NCBI GenBank assembly: GCA_964020155.1
Contig: OZ026548.1
Span: 4,568,397 to 4,632,396 of the forward strand
DNA length: 64,000 nucleotides
Reading direction: 5' to 3'
From: Chondrilla cf. caribensis
Taxonomy: Eukaryota > Porifera > Demospongiae > Chondrillida > Chondrillidae
Shown: positions 46,039 through 63,901 of the stretch, one piece after another
Position numbering within the stretch: the stretch's first letter is position 1
How the letters are laid out: every line of letters begins with the position of its first letter
Notes under the pieces: model-generated
What the model saw: the letters and a program-made list of their open reading frames with translations, nothing else
Told to the model about the DNA's origin: nothing
Database searches by the model: none
Translations under genes and position numbers: made by a program

Positions 46039-47009
46039 TATATGCAGTATTGGTTTGTGCTCGTGAACTGTGTTTGGTTGTCTGACTGGGGACACATAAG
46101 CGTATAATGACATGTCAACATACAGTTGACATCTATACATCAGTGAGTCATATTTACTGTATTTGCAAAAAAATGCTATCTAGAAGTGTGTTTTAGCATA
46201 TTGACAACTTGTACTGATTTTACACAATGTCATGTTCATATGACGTAGAACTGAGTTGAACACACCCTACAAGGAGGATTCTGTTCACCAATCCCAACCC
46301 AGTACTCATACTGTATGTATGTATTGTGAGCATGCATGTAGCTGTAGTAGTGTGTGACTCAGTACTACACTGAGTGCAATGAGGAGCAGACAATTAGCAG
46401 TCCATCTGTTGGTCTTTACATTTGAGGTGCTTCATCCCAAGTGTGTTGGAAACCATGAGTGGTGAACCCGTTTACATGTACACAAGTTAATTACTTCACA
46501 TATTTGCTGACTCAGAGATACACTTGTACAAACATGCAGATGCTATGACTGTGTTGTTGTAACTAAATACAGTGTGGGACATTCTCTGCTAATGTGTGAC
46601 ACTCACTGATCTTCTTTTAATGAGTTGTTGTGTACCAAATACATTAGTAACCTGAGGGATGAATTGTTTCTGAAGTTGTCTCAATACCAACAATCTCGTA
46701 GTAGTAGTAGTAGTAGAAGTAGCTCTTCTTTCATATCTGTGTGACATGTAACTTAAACTGTCACATGCTGAGTTATCATTATTATTAATTCAATTTCAAA
46801 CTAAATATACTCAATATTAAATAGTAGTAACAGCATGTACTCAGTAGCTTATAACGTACATTTGAACTTTAATGAATTATCAGCAGTATTAATTCAATTC
46901 CAAACTTAATACACACGATGTTGTAGAGTAATAACAGTGGATTATACACACACTATTGTTTGCTAGTAGTCAGACACGCACACACTGTTCCTAGTTCATG
47001 TGGTATTAG
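46039..47009. other. Spacer to copy 11, no gene seen
   Basis: Homologous to 27765-28756, with the same B-to-A junction (near 46265) and TAG repeat. Confidence 0.6.
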
Positions 47010-47947
47010 TTACTTTGTGCACACAACACAAGACAGTTCCTTCCTGTCATCATAAGGTGGACAAGGTAGACCACGGTTGCACTGGACTTCGACGTGGTAC
47101 ATCAAAGCACCATTGGTATTTCTCTGTTCACCATCTACAGTCTCTGGGTACTTATCAAGACACACATACATGGTTCTTCCTTTGTGAGTATAGTGCTCAC
47201 TCACCAACCAACCACTGTACTCTGTGGTCCACCCAGAAGGACATTCATAGGTTCCTGGTATCATGAGGTGCTTTGAACGAGTCATTACTTCACACACTGC
47301 ACATGGAGGATTCTGATTACCAATCCTAGTCAATGCTTGACCATTATGCATCTCATACTCTGTTTCATACAAGTAAGCAAAGTTTTGATTAGCAGTAGTG
47401 GCCTCCTGATGGTACAAGGCATCTTTAACGATGCAGATGTAGTTAGAACCTCCTCCAGTTTCTGAGTGTGCAGGTCCAGCTGTGAGTCCTTCATAGACTG
47501 TGGATGTTCCTTCTACTTGAGGACACGTTGTCCTACCCCATCGGGTGTACGTGACTCCACCAAGACCAGGTGTACCTTGTGGTCCCTGTGGTCCCCTGGT
47601 CCCCTCCTCTCCCCTTTCCCCCTTCTGCCCTTGTAGTCCATCTCTCCCAGGAGTGCCCGGAGTACCTGGAGTCCCAGCTGTTCCCTGTGGTCCTTGTGGA
47701 CCGGTGAGTCCATCCCTCCCATCACGAGGTGTTGGACAAGAAGGTGTCTGTTGTTGTCCCTCTCTTGTAGATCTCCTCAGCAATCCTGCTTGTTTCTGAT
47801 CTGTGATGGTATCAGTGTAGTATTGAGTGAACACATGTAGTGTGCAGTGTGTCATATCCAGTGTGTGGTGTTGTTACCTGTTAGTGCTTGAGTGAGGAGT
47901 AGTACTCCACCAAATATCCCCACCGTCAGAAGAAGTAGGTAGGTCAT
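47010..47947 (-). CDS. Short-chain collagen C4-like protein, copy 11
   Basis: Exons 47947-47878 and 47800-47010; 286 residues, intact. The signal peptide is the most diverged (MTYLLLLTVGIFGG). The eighth triplet is GTP and the charged triplets read GERGEEG. Patches: PAHSE, QNFAYLYETEYEMHNG (ETE instead of GAE), RIGNQ, EHYTHKGRT and VQCNRG. CRE-type promoter; the second HECT module begins about 800 bp beyond the start codon. Confidence 0.9.
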
Positions 47948-48101
47948 TGTCAGTGTTGTTGCCCTCTTAGCCACTCTTGAAAGGAAGGAATGTATCCAGT
48001 GTCTCCAATGGAATATTGTCCTCCTTCAGCAGTAGTGAATTCTATGAACTAGTGTTGTTGTCTGTTCTTTGTTGATCTGTGGTGTGTCCTGTTGTGGGTC
48101 C

Positions 48102-48178
48102 TATTTATGTGTTCCTGTTGATCACATGCACCAATCAGAACACACCACAGTTTCCATACCCACCAATCAATGACGTCA
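48102..48178 (-). promoter_or_regulatory. Promoter of collagen copy 11, CRE type
   Basis: CATAAATA, inverted CCAAT, and TGACGTCA at 48178-48171. Confidence 0.7.
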
Positions 48179-48615
48179 CACACTGTACAAGGAGGATTCT
48201 GTTCACCAATCCCAACCCAGTACTCATACTGTATGTACTGTACGTATGTATTGTGAGCATGCATGTAGCTGTAGTAGTGTGTGACTCAGTACTACACTGA
48301 GTGCAATGAGGAGCAGACACTTATCAGTTCATCTGTTGGTGTTCTCTTTTGAGGTGCTTCATCCCAAGTGTGTTGGAAACCATGAGTGGTGAACCCGTTT
48401 ACATGTACACAAGTTAATTGCTTCACGTGTTTGCTGACTCAGAGATACACTTGTACAAACATCAGATGTTATGACTGTGTTGTTGTAACTCAGTACAGTG
48501 TGGGACATTCTCTGCTAATGTGTGACACTCATTGATCTTCTTTTAATGAGTTGTTGTGTACCAAGTACATTAGAAACCTGAGGGATGAATAACTTCTGAA
48601 GTCATTGATGTTCTC

Positions 48616-48732
<117 letters not shown>

Positions 48733-48744
48733 TTTTCTCTGCAG

Positions 48745-52322
<3,578 letters not shown>

Positions 52323-52856
52323 CAGTTTCCTGACATGATGTTTATTTTGGTATCATCACATCGTTTCCGTTATGTTTTCATCACGTTTCTGTCATATTAC
52401 TGTCATCTGCTAGTGTTTCGTTATTTGTACCCATTGCAGTGAACATAACACTGTGACTGTACAGCACTGTGTCATGTTGTAATGCTTAATTATGTCACCA
52501 TCCATTATAATTTCCTGCTCTGGGTCTGTAAAACATATTGCACTACATTGTTGTTGATCTGCTCACAATCATCATATGATCAGTATTTGAACGATATGCA
52601 ACATGGTCAGTTTGCAGTGTATGTATGGAGCCATTGTACAACCATGTAGCAGTATAGTGTCTGCAGCTGTTGATATAGGGATGGTTATATTCCGAAAGTC
52701 TTCTCATTCCGATGTGCTGCTCACTCCGACGGTGTTCTCATTCCACACATCCCTACCTTGTTCTTTCCCTTTTTTTGCTTGTCATCCCTACATCCTTTTT
52801 CATTGTTAAATGTTTATTATTTAAATCCAATAAAATATTACAGTCACGTGATGAAA
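52323..52856 (+). other. 3' flank of module 2
   Basis: Homologous to the UBE3B 3' UTR. AATAAA at 52829-52834 could be a polyadenylation signal. TCACGTGA at 52844-52851 precedes the next open frame. Confidence 0.55.
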
Positions 52857-53345
52857 ATGGAGGGCGTGGACATGAGCATTTTTACTCTATCCGAAGAAGG
52901 CGAGGAAATCGAAGAAGCAGGAGAGAAAAATAATCTCGTTCGCTTTAATTTTTGAGGGAGTAAATGTTGACTGGAATGTGTCACTTCGGAGTTATCTCGC
53001 TTCTCAAGGCTCCACTAATCGTCATCAAGCAATTATTGCAAGGTCCATAGAAGAACCAGTTACGGGCCCTAAACATACCTCCGGCGTTCCTCGAGACGAA
53101 GACGGTGGATCAGTAGGAGGAAAGTCGTTACAGCTCAATACAGTGGGTCTGACCACCAGTGGTTCTGGAAGGAGTGATTTCGAATATACGCTTGCAGCGG
53201 ACGAAAGCGATCCAAACCTGTCCGGTCTGAAATCTTCTTTTAGACGCAACGTCGACAGTGGATCGGATAACGGGTATGTCGTACAGGTAGCACGAGGACT
53301 GCACGACCTAATGGACATCATCGGACATGCACAGGAAACCTTCAC
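52857..53345 (+). pseudogene. Decayed first exon of an unidentified gene, copy 2
   Basis: Begins MEGVDMSIFTLSEEGEEIEE. A 4-bp insertion after NLVRF breaks the frame. A second open part (from 52978) gives the fullest view of the ancestral protein: ADESDPNLSGLKSSF, SGSDNGYVVQVARGLHDLMD and IIGHAQE. The tail resembles a helical segment. Product not recognised. Confidence 0.6.
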
Positions 53346-53379
53346 TATTATTATTATCCTAATATTATATTATATCATA

Positions 53380-53502
53380 TTGTCCTCCTTCAGCAGCAGT
53401 AGTGAATTCTATGAACTAGTCTTGTTGTCTGTTCTTTGTTGATCTGTGGTGTGTCCTGTAGTGGGTCCTATTTATGTGTTCCTGTGGATCACATGCACCA
53501 AT
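53380..53502 (-). promoter_or_regulatory. Orphan collagen promoter and 5' UTR, copy 2
   Basis: CATAAATA at 53476-53469, inverted CCAAT at 53502-53498, and a truncated leader joined antisense to the decayed exon at the same point as the copy at 36133. Confidence 0.7.
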
Positions 53503-54844
53503 CAGAACACACCACAGTTTCAATATCCACCAACCTGTAGATTTGAATGTGCAGTCCTTGTTCCCATCCTGTACAGTGTGTACACCTCCTCCACTATTAA
53601 TTCTATCCCTTATAGTCTGCATAGTGTTTGTACACGTAGGGTATCCACATCAGTTTGTATGGTTTGAGAATGTGTTTTCACCATTCCATTTGTTTAGTCT
53701 CCACAAATGCAGTGTAGACTCAGTGTATGTGATTGCTAACTACACCTTCAGTACAGTGTACCACACTAAGGTACTGTAACAGTACCTGAACCCAATATGT
53801 GGGTGTGTTGTTGTATATATGCAGTATTGGTTTGTGCTTGTCAACTGTGTTTGTTTGTGTGTAATGTGTGTATTGTGTGTATTCCTGGGAACACATGAGC
53901 GTATAGTGTGCATGTCAACACACAGTACACGTCTATACACCAGTGAGTTGTATGTACTGTATTTGCAACAAATTGCTATCTAGAAGTGTGTTTTAGCATG
54001 TTGACAGTTTGTACTGATTTTACACATGTTCATATGATATGGACTGAGATACCTCCAAACTACTAATGAACTCACTCAATCCCATAATATATGGTAATAT
54101 ATTCTGCATAGTATTTAATAAGTACATGTTACATATACATACATATGTTGATATAAGTTATATAAATTAATATACAAATTATATATTAATTTATATAGAA
54201 ATGTACCACATAGCAACTATATTGTCTCTGGTAGTGAAGTAACAGATACATCCCTACCAGAGGTACTTCAACTGATACAAGCTGTAGCTGTAAAGTGTCC
54301 ATGATGTAAAAATACACATGCACACACAATATCTCCTACAAGTACTGTATGTGCATACATGTGTGCAGAGTGATGTCCTCTCATTATTCTTCACCATAAG
54401 TCATTTAAAACAACCTCAACAGTTTGCTATAGTAAGTGCACCTCCACTGGTGAGACCTGCTATGATGGGGGAGGGGTGGAACTAATCATTCCTGCATTCC
54501 TGTTTATACTCTTGAAGATGTTCTGAAATTAGTAGCGTATACGTATGTACTGTATGTAGATACTAAAGAATTTAATCGATCAATACCTGGTCCATTATTA
54601 TGGTATACATATATACTATACTATTACGTCATATATTTATATTGCTATATGTATTATATGTACATAGCATGTACTCAGTAGCATATAACATACATTGAAC
54701 TGGAATAAATTATCAGCAGTATTAATTCAATTTCAAACTTAATACACACGATGTTGAAAGTAATAACCATGGATTATATACACACTATTGTTTGCTAGTA
54801 AATCAGACACACACACACACTGTTCCTAGTTCATGTGGTATCAG
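53503..54844. other. Type B flank and 3' flank of copy 12, no gene seen
   Basis: Homologous to 36264-37550 and then to the usual collagen 3' flank. The foldback and TATCCTGG elements present at 37555-37881 are absent. Confidence 0.6.
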
Positions 54845-55782
54845 TTACTTTGTGCACACAACACAAGACAGTTCCTTCCTGTCATCATAAGGTGGACAAG
54901 GTAGACCACGGTTGCACTGGACTTCGACGTGGTACATCAAAACACCATCAGTATCTCTCTGTTCGCCATCTACAGTCTCTGGGTACTTATCAAGACAAAC
55001 ATACATGGTCCTTCCTTTGTGACCATGGTGCTCACTCACCAACCAACCACTGTACTCTGTAGTCCACCCGGAAGGACATTCATAGGTTCCCGGTATCATG
55101 AGGTGCTTTGAACGAGTCATGACTTCACACACTGCACATGGAGGATTCTGATCACCAATCCTAGTCAATGCTTGCCCATTCCACATCTCATACTCTGCTT
55201 CATACAAGTAAGCATAGTTTCTGTTAGCAGTAGTGGCCTCCTGATGGTACAAGGCATCTTTAACAACACAGATGTAGTTAGAACCTCCTCCAGTATGGGC
55301 ATGCCAACTCCCAGCTGTGAGTCCTTCATAGACTGTGGACGTTCCCTCTACTTGAGGACACGTTGTCCTACCCCAGCGAGTGTACGTGACTCCACCAAGA
55401 CCCGGTGTACCTTTTGGTCCCTGTGGTCCCCTGGTCCCCTCCTCTCCCTTTTCCCCCTTCTGTCCTTGTAGTCCGTCTCTCCCATGAGTGCCCGGAGTAC
55501 CTGGATTCCCGGCTGTTCCCTGTGGTCCTTGTGGACCAGTGAGTCCATCCCTCCCATCACGAGGTGTTGGACAAGAAGGTGTCTGTTGTTGTCCCTCTCT
55601 TGTAGATCTCCTCAGTAATCCCGCTTGTTTCTGATCTGTGATGGTATCAGTGTAGTATTGAGTGAACACATGTAGTGTGCAGTGTGTCATGTTCAGTGTA
55701 TGTTGTTGTTACCTGTTAGTGCTTGAGTGAGGAGTAGCACTCCACCAAATATCCCCACTATCATAAGAGGTAGGTAGGTCAT
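54845..55782 (-). CDS. Short-chain collagen C4-like protein, copy 12
   Basis: Exons 55782-55713 and 55635-54845; 286 residues, intact. Collagen variants are GNP in the sixth triplet (shared with copy 13), GTH in the eighth, and GPK near the end. Patches: SWHAH, NRNYAYLYEAEYEMWNG, RIGDQ, EHHGHKGRT, QRDTDGV and VQCNRG. It is the only collagen gene between HECT modules 2 and 3. CRE-type promoter. Confidence 0.9.
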
Positions 55783-55936
55783 TGTCAGTGTTATTGTCCT
55801 CTTAGCCACTCTTGAAAGGAAGGAATGTATCCAGTGTCTCCAGTGGAATATTGTCCTCCTTCAGCAGTAGTGAACTCTATGAACTAGTCTTGTTGTCTGT
55901 TCTTTGTTGATCTGTGGTGTATCCTGTAGTGGGTCC

Positions 55937-56013
55937 TATTTATGTGTTCCTGTGGATCACATGGACCAATCAGAACGCACCATAGTTTCCATATCCACCA
56001 ATCAATGACGTCA
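55937..56013 (-). promoter_or_regulatory. Promoter of collagen copy 12, CRE type
   Basis: CATAAATA, inverted CCAAT, and TGACGTCA at 56013-56006. Confidence 0.7.
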
Positions 56014-56384
56014 CACACTGTACAAGGAGGATTCTGTTCACCAATCCCAACCCAGTACTCATACTGTATGTACTGTACGTATGTATTGTGAGCATGCATG
56101 TAGCTGTAGTAGTGTGTGACTCAGTACTACACTGAGTGCAATGAGGAGCAGACAATTAGCAGTCCATCTGTTGGTGTTCTCTTTTGAGGTGCTTCATCCC
56201 AAGTGTGTTGGAAACCATGAGTAGTGAACTCGTTTGCATGTACACAAGTTAGTTGTAACTCAATACGGTGTAGGACATTCTCTGCTAATGTGTGACACTC
56301 ATTGATATTCTTTTAATGAGTTGTTGTGTACCAAGTACATTAGAAACCTGAGGGATGAATAACTTTTGAAGTCATTGATGTTCC

Positions 56385-56574
<190 letters not shown>

Positions 56575-57628
56575 TAGCTGAAATGAGGGACAAGAAAAAT
56601 ATTGCTGGTTAGGTAAAGTCATCCTGTATGGAGTCAATATAGGCAGATTCTCCTCTTCTCTGCAGGTGAGCAGTGAAGGCAGGCTGTACCCCTCTCCCAC
56701 CAGCCATGTCAACCCAAACCACCTGGACTACTTCACATTCATGGGCAGACTCCTTGCAAAGGCTGTTTATGAGGTAAGGGATTTGTAGTGTGTGTAAACA
56801 CATTGGAGAACATACCTATTGTACTGATGTGCATATGATTGGGAAGTGTGCATGTTACCAGCACAGCGTATAGACCACCCAGGGGAGCAGTGAAAGGTGA
56901 TCTCCAAAGACAGGTGGTCTTAATACAGAGGTGCTTTACTGTAGTTGAGTTAATATTTGGGATAGTTCAATAATGGTCACTTACAGTATGAAAGGTGGTC
57001 TTTATGTAGAAAGGGTCTCTATAATAGGTTACACTGTATATAGATATGTAAATGTATTCGTGTACGTGTATACAGTTATAGAAGTTTGTACATACTTACA
57101 TATATGTGTATGTACGTATGTATGCATATGCACACTCTATGTATGTCTTACAGGTGCATATATAGTATCATATAAATGTATATGTACAGTACGTACAGTA
57201 CATATGTGTTAGCAGTATGTGTGTATATGCATAATACATGGCACATATAATTGTATGCATGTGAACAAAATTACATTGACAGTAACAGCAATTCCACTCA
57301 AGTACTATGCCTACCACTTCATCCCTTCATACAGACTATAGAATATAATAGTACAGAATATACATACATACTGTACATACTGTAAGCACTATCACTTCAG
57401 TGCAGTGCAATATCTCACATGGTCCTCAAGGTCCCATTCAACCTCTCTCCAGGGAATTGTTCTTGACATTCCGTTTGCAAGCTTCTTCCTCAGACAGGTC
57501 CTGGGTCACCACCACCGAGCTCTGTACAGCCCGTACGATGAGCTATCTTCAATGGACAGAGATCTGTACAGATCACTGGACTCCATAAAGGTTGTTTGCT
57601 GCCCCTAGCTCATTCTTTGTTTGTTGTA

Positions 57629-57638
57629 GTGTGTGTGT

Positions 57639-57695
<57 letters not shown>

Positions 57696-57735
57696 TGTGG
57701 GTGGGTGTGTGGGTGTGGGTGTGGGTGTGGGTATG
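57629..57735. repeat. (GT)n and GGGTGTG repeat in module 3 intron 23''
   Basis: GT tract passing into GGGTGTG units, parallel to 49704-49870. Confidence 0.9.
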
Positions 57736-58438
57736 GTGGGTTCTTCAGTATGTATTGTATACTGTATGTACATACAGTATCACAGTGAATGTCACATGAC
57801 TGTCACATGATCTTTCTCATACAGACTTATGAGGGTGATGTCAGTGACCTGGAACTAACATTTTCCTGGGATGTGGATAACATGGGGAAGGTACTGTACA
57901 TACAGACATACTCTGTGTACAGCACACATACACTAACAAGCACTTGCACTGGATATACAGACAAATCCGAATACCTTACAAAGTACTGTACACTGGTGGA
58001 CAAACCTATGGAATGATGATTGGATTGAGAAAATGGCAGAACTGGTCAACTTCAGTCTTCCTAAAAGCAGGATTTTGGAATTTCATATTATATACGTACT
58101 TACTAAACCTGATAGTTGCATTACATCTTACTAAATTCATAACTAAACTAAGTCTAAACATGTTAATAATACACTATGCGAAGCACAATCAAGTTAATCC
58201 AAACACACAAACATTGTATAGTACGTACACATACATACGTATGTACATGTGTTGGCTTCCATTATTTTGTGTTCAAAAATGTTTTTAAGGTTATAACTCA
58301 TGAACTGAAAGATAGCCGTGCTATTAAAGTTACCAATGACAACAGGTGAGCTCCACTGGAGGCTACAATACTCTGTGTGCTGTGTTGTTACCTGGAGAAT
58401 GACATTTCCTCAAACATGAAACATACACTCATGTGCAC

Positions 58439-58453
58439 AAACACACACACACA

Positions 58454-58532
<79 letters not shown>
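58439..58532. repeat. (CA)n microsatellite abutting exon 26''
   Basis: Runs directly into the acceptor as in module 2, but about 360 bp shorter. Confidence 0.95.
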
Positions 58533-58533
<1 letters not shown>

Positions 58534-58715
58534 ATAAGCTACATTCACCTGGTGGCTCAGTTCCACATGTTCAAACAAATCAAGGACAGAGTGAAGCATT
58601 TGTCAATGGATTCCGTTCAGTCATACCTCGTGAGTGGATAGCGTGCTTCTCAGCTCCAGAACTTCAGAGACTCATCTCTGGAGATGACGTGGAACTTGAT
58701 GTTGATGACCTCAAG

Positions 58716-58736
58716 TGAGTGTGTGTGTGTGTGCGT

Positions 58737-58818
<82 letters not shown>

Positions 58819-58850
58819 TTGTGTGTGTGTGTGTGCATGTGTGTGTGGTT
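58716..58850. repeat. (GT)n microsatellite in module 3 intron 26''
   Basis: Begins at the exon 26'' donor. Confidence 0.95.
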
Positions 58851-59599
58851 GTGTGGGTATGGAGGTGTGGAGATGTGTGAAGCATGTTAAAGTAAGGTAC
58901 TTGTTATAAACAAGTATCTGCTATGAACAGTTATCTACTGTGATCAATGACAAGTTTAGATAGTTTCCACACTGAATGTCACTCCCCCACTCCATGCAGT
59001 AGTCCACTCATCACCTTATTCCCATTGTGTAGGAGAAACACGGTATATTATGGTGGTTACCATAGCAGCCACAAAGTGATCTCCTGGTTGTGGGACATTC
59101 TCAGAAATGACTTCAAGAAGGACGAGAAAGCTCTATTTCTGAAGGTCAGTCCAAGTGTACAAACCTGTGTGTTTGACCTTGTGTGAATGCACTAATCACT
59201 AATCTAATATTTGCTTTGTGGGGAATTGAGTCATGTTGAGTGTTTGTGCGTGTGTGTGTGCATGTGTGTGTGTGTGTGCGTGTGTGCGTGCGTGCGTGCG
59301 TGCGTGCGTGTGTGTCTGTGAATATAATAGTCGTGTGTGTGAGTATAATAGTATGATAGTTGTGCAGGGGAATGTGTAAACATGTTATATGATGTACCAT
59401 GTTTTCATTTACTTGTTTATGTAAGGATTGTATGTATTGTTCAGATGTGTGTTTGTGTCTCTGAACAGTTTGTGACAAGCTGCTCCAGACCACCTCTGCT
59501 GGGATTTTCTCATTTGGAGCCAAAGTTTACCATACGATTTGTGGATGTTGGTGATGATGAGGTGAAAGAAATGAACGTGAACATATTATTGTACATGTG

Positions 59600-59843
<244 letters not shown>

Positions 59844-60074
59844 TGCCCACGTACGTACATAATTTTATTCCCCTATACATAGGATGAAGGTGATACTGTT
59901 TTTAGTGTTATGAGAGGTTTCTTGTCAGTTAGAGCAAAAAAGTCCGAAGCTCGTCTTCCTACTGCTTCCACTTGCTTCAACCTCCTGAAACTACCAAACT
60001 ATTCAAAGAAGACAGTTTTGAGGGACAAGCTTCGTTATGCTATTAATGCCAATGCAGGATTTGAGCTGTCATGA

Positions 60075-61025
60075 CAGTTTCATAATATGATGTTTATTTT
60101 GACATCATCACATCCTTTCCGTTATGTTTTCATTGCATTTCTGTCATGTTGCTGTCATGTGCTAGTGTTTCATTATTTGTACACATTGCAGTGAAAACAC
60201 AACACTATGTGACTGTACAGTCCTGTGTCATGTTGTAATACTTAATTATGCCAACATCCATTTAATTTCCTGCTCTGAGTCTGTAAAACACATTGCACTA
60301 TGTTGTTGTTGATCTGCTCACAATCATCATATTATGATCAGTATTTGAACAGTATGCAACATGGTCAGTTTGCAGTGTATGTATGGAGCCATTGTACAAC
60401 CATGTAGTTGTACACTCATGCAGTATTGATGGGGTATAAGGCTGATCAAAAAATTAATATTGTACAATTATCAGCAGAAATATTATTATTATTATTAGGG
60501 GGGAAAGACCATTATTAACAATATTTTGTTGTTACAAGAAGAAGTTATAAATAATATACTAAGGTGTTGTTTGAAAATTAAATGTGTGTGTGATCTCGGA
60601 CACAGGCAACATGTTACAACATGCACAAAACTTAATGTGATGTATGGGTATGTGTTGCACTGGCAAGTATTTATATATAATAACGTTTAACATCAAAGAG
60701 TGGAAGCCAAGTCCTTGTCTTCTCACCATGTGGAAAATGTGCACAAAACTTGAATTTTGATTGGCCACATGTGTGGTGTAGCCTCTGATAATAATTAAAG
60801 GTTCATTAATTTTATATATGTAGGCTTAGGGTGTTGTTGAATCATTAAACTTATTTAATAACTATAAATGCCTATATATATACATGCCAGTATAAGACCA
60901 CAACTTATCGAATTGATATTGTATTATATACTTCATTATATTTTGAGACTACACTCAATTATTGTTTGAAACAATTATCATTGTTGATCATGAATTTAAT
61001 AAAATATTACAGTCACGTGATAAAA
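60075..61025 (+). other. 3' flank of module 3
   Basis: Homologous to the UBE3B 3' flank, with a local insertion of TTATTA-type sequence near 60482. AATAAA at 60998-61003 and TCACGTGA at 61013-61020 are present. No gene seen. Confidence 0.55.
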
Positions 61026-61512
61026 ATGGAAGGCGTGGACATGAGCATTTTTACCGAAGGAGGCGAGGAAATCGAAGAAGCAGGAGAGAAAAATATGTAG
61101 TCTCGCTCGCTTTTTTGAGGGAGTAAATGTTGACTTGAATGTGTCATTTCGGAGCTATCTCGCTTCTCAAGGCCCCTCCAATCGTCAGCAAGCAATTGCA
61201 AGGTCCAGAGAAGAACCAGTTACGGGCCCTAAGCATACCTCCGGCGTTCCTCGAGACGAAGACGGTGGATCAGTAGAAGGAAAGTCGTTACAGCTCAATG
61301 CAGTGGGTCTTACCACCAGTGCTTCTGGAAGGAGTGCATGATTCCGAATATACGCGTGCAGCCGACGAAAGCGAGGCGATCCATGGAAGCCTGTCCGGTC
61401 TGACACTGTCTTTTAGACGACAGTGGATCGGATAGCGGGTATGTCGTTCAGATAGCATGAGGACTGCACGACCTAATGGACATCATCAAACATGCACAGG
61501 AAACCTACACTA
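61026..61512 (+). pseudogene. Decayed first exon of an unidentified gene, copy 3
   Basis: Begins MEGVDMSIFT, then a deletion removes part of the acidic run. Further indels after ASGRSA break the frame. The middle (EEPVTGPKHTSGVPRDEDGG) matches the other copies. Its disabling changes differ from those of copies 1 and 2. Confidence 0.6.
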
Positions 61513-61555
61513 TTATTATTATCCTATTAGTAATATATTATATTATATTATCCTA

Positions 61556-61672
61556 GATCCTTCAGCAATAGTGAATTCTATGAACTAGTCTTGTTGTCTG
61601 TTCTTTGTTGATCTGTGGTGTGTCCTGTTGTGGGTCCTATTTATGTGGTCCTGTGGATCACATGCACCAATC
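61556..61672 (-). promoter_or_regulatory. Orphan collagen promoter and 5' UTR, copy 3
   Basis: CATAAATA at 61646-61639 and inverted CCAAT at 61672-61668, with a leader truncated as in the other two orphans. Confidence 0.7.
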
Positions 61673-62507
61673 AGAACACACCACAGTTTCCATATCCACC
61701 AACCTGTACATTTGAATGTGCAGTCCTTGTTCCCATCTTGTACAGTGTGTACACCTCCTCCACTATTAATCCTATCCCTTATAGTCTGCATAGTGTGTGT
61801 ACACGTAGGGTATCCACATCAGTTTGTATGGTTTGAGAATGTGTTTTCACCATTCCATTTGTCTAGTCTCCACAAATGCAGTGTAGACCCAGTGTATGTG
61901 ATTGCTGGCTACACCTTCAGTACAGTGTACCACACTAAGGTACAGTACCTGAACCCAATATGTGGGTGTGTTGTTGTACATATGCAGTATTGGTTTGTGC
62001 TCGTGAACTGTGTTTGTTTGTGTGTAATGTGTATATTGTGTGTCTTCCTTGGAACACATGAGTGTATAGTGTACATGTGAACACACATTATGCATCTATA
62101 CACCCGTGAGTTGTATGTACAGTATTTGCCACAAATTCCTAGTATCTAGAAGTGTGTTTAGAATGTTGACAGTTTATGCTGAGTGTACATGTCAATATAA
62201 TAGTAGTACAGTGCACATCTTTGCACCAGTGAGTTGTATGTACAGTATTTGCTACAAATTGTGTGTTAACATGTTGACAGCTTGTACTGATTTTATCTCA
62301 CTCAATCCCATAATATATGGTAATATATTCTGCATGTTAAAGGAACATATACGTACTATGTAATGTACACTTAATCTGCAATGAATTATCAGTATTATTG
62401 AGTTACAGTCACTCAAGAACTAAATACACTCAATGTTGTAGAGTGAGAGCAGGTTATATACACACTATTGTTTGCTAGTAAATCAGACACACACACACGC
62501 ACGCACG

Positions 62508-62560
<53 letters not shown>

Positions 62561-62809
62561 CACACACACACACGACACACACATGTTGTGCGAAATAAGA
62601 ATTTACTCAATACCTGTTCCATTATTATGGTATACGTATATACTGGCATATAACGTACATTTTCAACTGTAATGAATTATCAGCAGTATTAATTCAATTC
62701 CAAAATCAATACACGTGATGTTGAAAGTAATAACCGTGGCTTTTACACACACTATTGTTTGCTAGTAAATCAGACACACACACACAGTTCCTAGTTCATG
62801 TGGTATTAG
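61673..62809. other. Type B flank, (CA)n and 3' flank of copy 13
   Basis: Type B flank to about 62300, a CA tract with CG interruptions at 62485-62582, then the usual collagen 3' flank. The TTGTTTGCTAGTAAATCAGA piece occurs twice (62467 and 62755), a small rearrangement. Confidence 0.6.
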
Positions 62810-63747
62810 TTACTTTGTGCACACAACACAAGACAGTTCCTTCCTGTCATCATAAGGTGGACAAGGTAGACCACGGTTGCACTGGACTTCGACGTGGAAC
62901 ATCAAAGCACCATTGGTATCTCTCTGTTCACCATCTACAGTCTCTGGGTACTTATCAAGACAAACATACATGGTCCTTCCTTTGTGAGTATAGTGCTCAC
63001 TCACCAACCAACCACTGTACTCTGTAGTCCACCCAGAAGGACATTCATAGGTTCCTGGTATCATGAGGTGCTTTGAACGAGTCATGACTTCACACACTGC
63101 ACATGGAGGATTTTGATCATAAATCCTAGTCAATGCTTGACCGTTTTGCGTCTGATACTCTGCTCCATACAAGAACGCATGGTTTTGATTAGCAGTAGTA
63201 GCCTCCTGATGGTACAAGGCATCTTTAACCACACAGATGTAGTTAGAACCTCCTCCAGTATGGTCATACCAGCTCCCAGCTGTGAGTCCTTCATAGACTG
63301 TGGACGTTCCTTCTACTTGAGGACACGTTGTCCTACCCCAGCGGGTGTACGTGACTCCACCAAGACCCGGTGTCCCTTGTGGTCCCTGTAGTCCCCTGAT
63401 CCCCTCCTCTCCCTTTTCCCCCTTCTGTCCTTGTAGTCCGTCTCTCCCATGAGTGCCCGGAGTACCTGGATTCCCGGCTGTTCCCTGTGGTCCTTGTGGA
63501 CCAGTGAGTCCATCCCTCCCATCACGAGGTGTTGGACAAGAAGGTGTCTGTTGTTGTCCCTCTCTTGTAGATCTCCTCAGCAATCCTGCTTGTTTCTGAT
63601 CTGTGATGGTATCAGTGTAGTATTGAGTGAACACGTGTAGTGTGCAGTGTGTCATGTCCAGTGTGTGGTGTTGTTACCTGTTAGTGCTTGAGTGAGGAGT
63701 AGCACTCCACCAAATATCCCCACTATCATAAGAGGTAGGTAGTTCAT
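62810..63747 (-). CDS. Short-chain collagen C4-like protein, copy 13
   Basis: Exons 63747-63678 and 63600-62810; 286 residues, intact. It starts MNYLP like copy 6. Collagen variants are GNP in the sixth triplet, GTH in the eighth, and GIRGLQG near the end. Patches: SWYDH as in copy 2, QNHAFLYGAEYQTQNG, RIYDQ, EHYTHKGRT as in copy 11, and MFHVEVQCNRG. CRE-type promoter, so by analogy with copies 11 and 12 another HECT module may follow outside the window. Confidence 0.9.
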
Positions 63748-63901
63748 TGTCAGTGTTGTTGTCTTCTTAGCCACTCTTGAAAGGAAGGAATGTATCCAGT
63801 GTGTCCAGTGGAATATTGTCCTCCTTCGGCAGTAGTGAATTCTATGAACTAGTCTTGTTGTCTGTTCTTTGTTGATCTGTGGTGTGTCCTGTAGTGGGTC
63901 C

